Positions 58,098-64,000 of a DNA stretch of 64,000 bases are shown piece by piece; the stretch's first letter is position 1; each line of letters starts with the position of its first letter. This DNA comes from Trogon surrucura. Lineage: Eukaryota > Chordata > Aves > Trogoniformes > Trogonidae. Position numbers and translations under genes: made by a program. The notes below the pieces were generated by a model. That model was not told where the DNA came from and made no database searches. It saw only the letters and a list, made by a program, of their open reading frames with translations. The stretch covers positions 172,388,412 through 172,452,411 of the forward strand of contig CM036617.1 in NCBI GenBank assembly GCA_020746105.1, read 5' to 3'.

Positions 58098-58690
58098 CTA
58101 TCCTGACGGTGATTGGCGCTTACATAGCTGGTTCATGAGGACTTTGAGGCAGATTTGCCTACCCCTCTTCCTTACCACACCAACCACAACAATGTTAACC
58201 AGTCTTTGATCATCAGACCTGCGATCTATTAGAAGGCAGCCCAAGAGAAATGCCTTTTTCTGCAGTGGAAACTTAGAATGAGGAAGAACCTGAATATCTG
58301 AGGCACCATGTTCCTGTCCTCCTGCTTTGGTTTTATTCCAGTAATGTTCTGGATTGCAGTAAATGCCACCATTTTTTTTTCCAGTCTCCCTAAAACCAAA
58401 AGCCTTTTGTTTCACCTCCAGGAGCAGATTAGGTTGGCTTCCCACTCTTCGGAGGAGTCTGCAACTTGTGCTGGCAGTGCTGGGTGCCTGCTGGACATGC
58501 TTCTCCCCCAGCCCATCCGCACACTCCAGGAGCTCTTTCCCCAGGGTATGTTTTCTCCTTACAGGGCAGCTGCTCATCTCCTTCCTGCAGAGACTTTCAC
58601 TGGACCCAGGCAGAGCAATCAACAGTAGGCAAGCAGGCTCCCTGCCTTCTTTCCCACCACTGCCCTTTGAAAGGTCCACAAAATAAGCTG
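58098..58690 (-). other. Longest non-CR1 open frame in the window (193 codons), unrecognised
   Basis: A minus-strand frame of 193 codons runs from an ATG at 58,679 to a stop at 58,098. I recognise no domain. The product has a basic, polar N-terminal half, no obvious signal peptide, and one hydrophobic stretch (VNIVVVGVV at about residues 161-169) followed by RKRGR. The opposite strand is also open in two or three frames (58,308-58,628, 58,363-58,686 and 58,466-58,693). That usually means stop codons are scarce by composition rather than a real exon. There is no paired acceptor or donor evidence and no nearby exon. It could be a single-exon gene or lncRNA exon, but chance is likelier. Confidence 0.12.
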
Positions 58691-59403
58691 TGAGTAAATG
58701 AAGCAGATGCTATCCATCAAAATTTAATAAAAAAGGCTGTTATATAAATAACATTAACATGCAGTTGCCTGTAACTTTCTGGGAATCAGTATTTGGAGCA
58801 GCGTGTAGCCCTGTAAGTTTGTTAAATCAGAGTAATAAAATTATGTAGAAACCAAGGTTGTTCTAATCACAATTTATTTTTTTTTGTATTGACTAAGACG
58901 TAGCCAAAGTAGGTCAGACTGGGAAGGAGAGATTATCGATGCTAAACCCTGTGCATAGTCATGGGTCTTAAAATTATATAATGACATGATATTGTTATTG
59001 ATTTGTGGGGTTTTTTTTTTAAAGTTGTTTATCTTCTGAGTGATATAGCCAGGAGCAAAGAAAGAGTGGGGTTAAAGGAATGCTCATGTCAGAAAGGAAT
59101 CCACATCCCCATAACAGCACACAAACTACCCAAAACAATTAATGGGGTAGTGCACCAATATTCTGTGTCTCAAGTCCTCTCTCATTTGGTTGCTCAATTC
59201 CTCTCATACTCCACTTTGCATTTCAGGAGGGCTTGCACGCCTAACACATACCCCGTCTACCTCTGTTATTGACAAGTAGCGTAGGTGTTTTCATAATTCC
59301 TAAAGGTGGTAATATCTTTTCCCCTCTGAGCTTCTTGGGAGAGACTTTATTACAGAATAAGTAGGCAGATTGTCCCTCCACAGGCAGCAGTTCCTCTGCA
59401 GGC

Positions 59404-59423
59404 GGACTAGGAGCCCCTAGTCC
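59404..59423. repeat. Perfect 8-bp hairpin in a GC-rich patch
   Basis: GGACTAGG (59,404-59,411) and CCTAGTCC (59,416-59,423) are exact reverse complements around AGCC. Two more G:C pairs are possible beyond one mismatch. Confidence 0.45.
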
Positions 59424-59823
59424 ACCCGGCAGGCACCCTGCGCCCTTGTTCCCACCACTTCATGGTTTTGCGTGACTCTTCCCTAACACCTAAGACAAAA
59501 ACAGGAGAGGTGGCTGTCCATCCCGTTGTGACTCCAAAGATGACTAAGCTATTAAATTATGACGTTTCAACCTTGTAATGGATACCAGAACAAATGCATT
59601 ATGATTTTAATGGGAAAGAATATGAATGGGTTTTCTGAAGCAAACTGACAACAAGTGTACCCTGACCTGTTCCTCATCAAAATCTTGCTTTGAAATGTTT
59701 TTAAACACCAGATGCAGCTGGTGACCAAGGTTCAAATAACTGACATTGTTAAGATGCAGCCAAGATTTCAGCAAGCCTCATGGTGACACTTCTGGACAAA
59801 GATAAGGCTTTGTTGTAAGCATG

Positions 59824-59861
59824 AAAGCTTGGAACACCACTAAAAGCTTGGAACACCACTA
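59824..59861. repeat. Exact 19-bp tandem duplication
   Basis: AAAGCTTGGAACACCACTA occurs at 59,824-59,842 and directly again at 59,843-59,861 without a mismatch. It looks like a recent slippage or duplication event. Confidence 0.95.
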
Positions 59862-60558
59862 ATCATATGTAGAAAAATGTCACAACAAAAATCATTAGCA
59901 GTCTTGAATCTAGTGGAGAGGCAGGGGAAAAGTTAACCCAAGAACCAGAGGTGAACAAACGGTCTTTAACTTTGTCCTGGGTTTAGAGTGAGCTATATAA
60001 AGAAGATGTAATGTAAGATGTCCGATTATACCTTTATGTTACACTGACCAAAACTAGCAAAATTCTGCCATGTTTTCTTCTACCAAAGCAGAACAATTGT
60101 AAGAACTGTTTTAATGGCTGTTCCTGAAATTAGATTAAGAAAATAGCTAAATTTTCTAGAGGTTTTTGTGAATCTAAAGGTTCAGACTTCTTTTAAAGAT
60201 CATTTCACATTTTACAGGCTTTAATTTCAGATTTGCACCTGGTCTTAGCCTAGGGGCAGAGGCAAAAGGATACAAGTCAAAACACAGAGGCACAAGCCTT
60301 CAGTATTTAGATAGGACAGCTAACAGCACGGGGAAGCTACACATGTTCACAATGTGTTTGGATTACTAAATAAATAGCAATTATTGTATTTGCTCTTCTT
60401 TCAGTTTGCTAGACTTTTAAAATAGCTCAGGAATAGAGAAAATGCATTTTGGCTTCCACTGATATTTACATCAAAACAGAAATTACTAAAATATAAACCT
60501 GAACAATGAGTCAGATGCATTTTTCCTTTCATGCTTTAAAAATTCTCCACTGTCTGTT

Positions 60559-60613
60559 AAAAAAAAAAACCAAAAACAACAAAACACAACCCCCCCCCCC
60601 CACCCCCCAAAAA
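60559..60613. repeat. A-run, A/C-rich and C12 low-complexity tract
   Basis: Ten or more A, then CAAAAACAACAAAACACAAC, then 12 C, an A and 6 C, then A5. The minus strand holds G12 and G6 tracts and produces the glycine-rich artefact in the 60,557-60,784 frame. Confidence 0.92.
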
Positions 60614-62589
60614 GCAGCTAAAGCTAATTTCCCCTCTGCTTTGCTGTCCTGGTGAGAAAGCAGTAAAAAAAAACCAACAAAGTTTATATAAAGCAGTTCT
60701 AACCACAAATGTTAGAATGGTTCTACTAATGAAAACATGATTTTCATATATATCAAAACCATGCTGTATTTTGAAGAAATACATAAAAACTCTGTTATTA
60801 GACTGAATAATGGTATATTACACTATATATTACTTGGTTTGACGATTGTTGCATAAGCAAAAGCAGGTTGATATCTGTTTAAATAGTTTTACCTAAAGCT
60901 ATCCTTTTTTTTCTTCACTTTGACTAACTCCAAGATTAATTTTTTATCATTTCCTTGAATTACAAATACTATAAACAAGAGGAACAGCCAAACATTTTTC
61001 TCAGTAATGAGTCATAAAAAAAATATAGTTAAAACCAAGAAAACTTTTCTAAATATACGTTTTAGGGACGTAACTAAAGTAAGTAAGATGAATTACAGCT
61101 AAACATCTGTCTTATAACATACAAGTAGTTTGGTTTTCTAAACAGATGAAAAAGAAATAAAGCAAATGAAAAAGAAAAAGGAGGAAAAGAAAGCAAAAGA
61201 GCTGATAAAGTTTCTGGCTACAATACAGGAGACATATCATTACCATATGATCTAATGTGGGTGTCAGCCTGGATTGTGTTCATTGAGAGAAACCTTATTT
61301 TTTAACTGTGCTATGGAATAGAAGCAGGAGGGTTTTCCACCAAGTGACAGTCACTGAGCTGAACTTACCCCCTCCTCCTTTCCACACCTGCAAAGCCTTT
61401 GCCTGGGTTGAATATTTAGTTTAATTACATCTCAGCTTTGAGAGCTCCTGTTGCAAATCCCTGGATTAAAAGGTACGGTTTTCAGTAATTCTCCTGAACT
61501 ATGCTGCACTAATAAAACTTCAGTCTACGGCAAGAACTAGTTGGATTTTAAGAGAAGCAAGGAAAAAATCTTACTAAATGTTTAGCAATGTTAAGTTTTG
61601 TATCCAGCACTTTTGTTTCTTGGGAACATGAGAATGCCTTCTCAAGGGCTGTGCAGATTTCCTACTGTTTATTTGACTGTTCTGTCTCTTGTTTTGATTT
61701 GTATAAGCACTGCTATAGTCCTTTCTTTTTCCTTACTGTAAACTTTTGCAGCAGTATATTCTCTGTTTGCAATCCAGTGTTTAGAATCGGTGATGTAGTG
61801 AGTGTAAAGGAAGCGTGAGTTCTTACATTTCTGTTTTAAACTGCACTCGGTGATTTCTTTTTCATTCTGATTTCTTCATATGTATTCCAAACATTAATGA
61901 ATATAATTTAAAATTCAGAGGGAAAAAAAAAAAAGTAGTAGTTAGTTAAACAGGCTCAGTGTGTGCCTTTGTAATGTTAGAAAGTGCTGTGTTAAGTGTA
62001 CAAAGAAGGGACCCACATTTAAAGAAAGTCCCGATGAATGAAATAGTAGAAAAGAAAAATCCTGGAGTTGAAACTCCAGTTAATAGAGTTTTAATCTCTT
62101 TAAAACTTCCAACTCCTATGTTTGCATGTGTAGACTTTATTACACATAAACATATAATGCAGGAGGCTTTTTTTTTGAAACTGCATGTATTGTTTAACTT
62201 GTCTTTTGTGGCATTTTGGGAGATCTCTGGCAGTAGGTGAACTAATATTTAAAACTTAATATTAAAGTAATGGACAAGAAGACCACCAATAGAGTGGTGA
62301 CGTGAACTGATGAAGCATATTTCCAGCAGTATTTTAAACTGAAATGTGGCCAAGTCTATGGTATAGTTTCCTCTGTTTGTGGAAAAGTCTTCCTCATTGT
62401 AAACACATAATTAAAGCAAATTTAAACAGTTATGTTCTGCAGACATAAATATTGTGTCACAGACCTTTAAGAATTCAGATTTTTTTTCCGCTCTGTTTTT
62501 TTTTTTGTAAGTGAAATGTAAACATTTCTTACTGGTGCAGTTTTGTCTATATCTTTTTTCTCTGTTTATGTTCATTTACACATGCAAAC

Positions 62590-62666
62590 AATAGGAACAG
62601 ATATGTGTGCCTGTCATACGAATACACATACGAGTAAAGATATGCAGATACATATCTGTTCCTATT
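62590..62666 (+). ncRNA. 77-nt long-stem hairpin, candidate microRNA precursor
   Basis: AATAGGAACAGATATGT (62,590-62,606) is exactly complementary to ACATATCTGTTCCTATT (62,650-62,666). The helix continues inward: G62,607:T62,649 and T62,608:A62,648. After a two-base bulge (62,609-62,610), CTG (62,611-62,613) pairs with CAG (62,645-62,647). After a one-base bulge at 62,614, CATA (62,615-62,618) pairs with TATG (62,641-62,644). This gives about 26 pairs with bulges only on the left arm, and a 22-nt terminal loop. Size, stem length and loop match animal microRNA precursors. I do not recognise a known mature sequence. A miniature inverted-repeat element or chance palindrome are alternatives; no target-site duplication is evident. 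The opposite strand would fold similarly, so strand is uncertain. Confidence 0.3.
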
Positions 62667-64000
62667 TCCTGATTAATGTCTACTATTTTCTCTGCTGTGT
62701 CCTTGGATTAAATCTTTGATATCCTTTGTGTCCTACAGTTTTTCTTTATGCACAATTCTTACTGATTTTATTATAGTTTTGACAAAACAGAGATCAACAG
62801 AAAAAGACCTACTACAGGGTTTAACTGAGATAAGTGAAATCACCAGTATTAATGTGAACAAAAAGTGTGAAGACACTTCCATAGTGCCTTTGCTTTTTTT
62901 TTTTTTTTTTCCTTCTCTTTGAGGCGTAGTAATTTAACTCCAGGATTAGATCCTGACTTCAGAGTGACCCTGGGGGGAAATACAAGCAGTATTAAATATC
63001 TGAAAATATTTTTAAAAATATACAAATATGTAAAAGGAACCTGGGGTAGCTCTTTAAAAAAGACTGCCTGCCAGTGCCATGCCAAGGTTAGTGTGTAGCG
63101 TTCCCAATGTTTATTGATGTTAATGTACATTCTGAAAAATAATTTGTGCTGTGGTAGCGTTTTATTGATCATTTTCACAAGGCAGCTTATTACAATGAAT
63201 GGTGATGATTTAGCAAATTTGTCTTCCTGTTTCAGACTATTAATAAATTCCATTGTTATTGCACCATAATTCGCACATAATAACGATTATTTCAAAAAAC
63301 CTTGTTTTGGATTAAACCCTGGTAAGAAGTCACCACCACGTGTTAACACCACTTTCCTGTGACACCCTTGCTTGTCTGTGGGTACTCTGAAAACCTTATG
63401 GGGGTGTTGCTGGGGAAGGGGGACAGCCCCAGTGTTGGTGGGGGGCTGGGGCAGGAGGGAGTGGAGGAGGATGTCCCACATGGGGACACAGCCTGACCCT
63501 GCTACATGGCACGAGTTTGTACAGCACTGAGTTGGGCTAACAGGACATGTTAAAATGCTCTGACCCTCTAGTTGGCATTGGGGTCTGCTAAAGCGCTCAG
63601 TGCATGCAGTAGGTAATATTTCTGCTCCAGAAATAGAAAATACTTTTGGATCCAACTAAGAAACTCACTACATCTCTTAAAGAGGCAACAGAAACAATGT
63701 TTTACTCTGTATAAAGTCACTCTAAAGTCTTTGGGAATCTGAAGATGTCTTCCTCTTAGGTAGATGGCAGAAGTGTAAGCTATGATTTTAAAACACTAGC
63801 ATATTTTATATGCAACCTTGTCATCCTCTCAAGACTGAGCCCTAAAATGCTCAGTCGGATTGCATTATTGGCATCTGTAGGTAGAAATTCATAAAGGAAA
63901 TGAACCCAGGCACAATATAGATTGTATCTAATTCCAGGCCTGTGTTTTTTAATTTAGATTTTTTCATACCACTCACTCCTATGAGAGTGCCTGATTGTGG
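62667..64000. other. Unique non-coding sequence with a G-tract cluster
   Basis: No gene is supported. A 17-T run lies at 62,894-62,910. The minus frames at 62,849-63,253 and 63,287-63,655 (134 and 122 codons) are unrecognised; the first ends in a lysine run from the T tract. The G-tract cluster at 63,400 is listed separately. Confidence 0.5.
63400..63459 (+). other. G-quadruplex-capable G-tract cluster
   Basis: Six G runs of 3-6 bases fall in 60 bp: 63,400-63,404, 63,412-63,415, 63,418-63,422, 63,440-63,445, 63,448-63,451 and 63,457-63,459. Any four can form a quadruplex if one longer loop of about 17 bases is allowed. The location is otherwise unique DNA. Confidence 0.5.

Larger units (their letters stand above)
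58691..62589. other. Unique AT-rich non-coding sequence
   Basis: No gene is supported. Includes the hairpin at 59,404, the duplication at 59,824 and the A/C tract at 60,559. The plus frames at 59,003-59,272, 61,588-61,818 and 61,959-62,240 are unrecognised. Purine-rich A/G sequence lies at 61,145-61,205. Confidence 0.5.

Noticed and set aside
62849-63253. 134-codon minus-strand frame
   Set aside because: Its C-terminal end is a lysine run from a poly-T tract, and the rest matches nothing known.
1-64000. Search for CRISPR arrays, tRNA, rRNA, U6/7SK, bacterial operons and endogenous retrovirus coding regions
   Set aside because: None was seen on either strand: no regular spacer-repeat arrays, no tRNA box A/B pair with cloverleaf, no recognised snRNA core, and no gag/pol/env-like frames. 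Diverged solo LTRs could be missed by eye.

Overview
This window looks like nuclear DNA from a bird, or less likely another sauropsid. It is AT-rich, mostly single-copy sequence with long gaps between recognisable features. The only clear transposable elements are short, 5'-truncated CR1 LINE fragments ending in the ATTCTATG-type 3' tail. About ten fragments cover only a few percent of the window. I saw no SINE, tRNA, rRNA or retroviral coding region, and no CRISPR array or bacterial-style gene organisation.

I found no protein-coding host gene that I can defend. Every long open frame is either the C-terminal part of a CR1 reverse transcriptase or an unrecognised frame. The unrecognised frames are usually open on both strands or lie in low-complexity DNA. 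The window is best read as intergenic DNA or the inside of one very large intron, with the host gene (if any) outside the visible sequence.

Layout: 1-15.5 kb is unique sequence with a CpG-rich block at 640-905, a possible recursive splice point near 1,173, and a short actin-motif-bearing open segment at 6.5 kb. From 15.5-20.9 kb come three CR1 fragments, two of them abutting. A pure 22-unit TTCCC array lies at 22.05 kb. A CpG/E-box-rich block at 29.4-29.73 kb is followed by a small CR1 piece, two more CR1 pieces at 30.5 and 33.1 kb, and a frameshifted CR1 copy at 37 kb. An AT-only stretch sits at 38.8 kb. CR1 fragments follow at 44.6, 47.8 and 50.6 kb. A triplet of forkhead-like sites lies at 57.8 kb, an unrecognised both-strand ORF block at 58.1-58.7 kb, a 77-nt microRNA-like hairpin at 62.6 kb, and a G-tract cluster at 63.4 kb.

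There is no operon or multi-gene system here. The observations most worth checking are the 62.6 kb hairpin, the CpG-rich block near the left end, and the triple CAAT(A/G)TTTAC cluster. All family calls rest on reading the sequence only; no database search was run.
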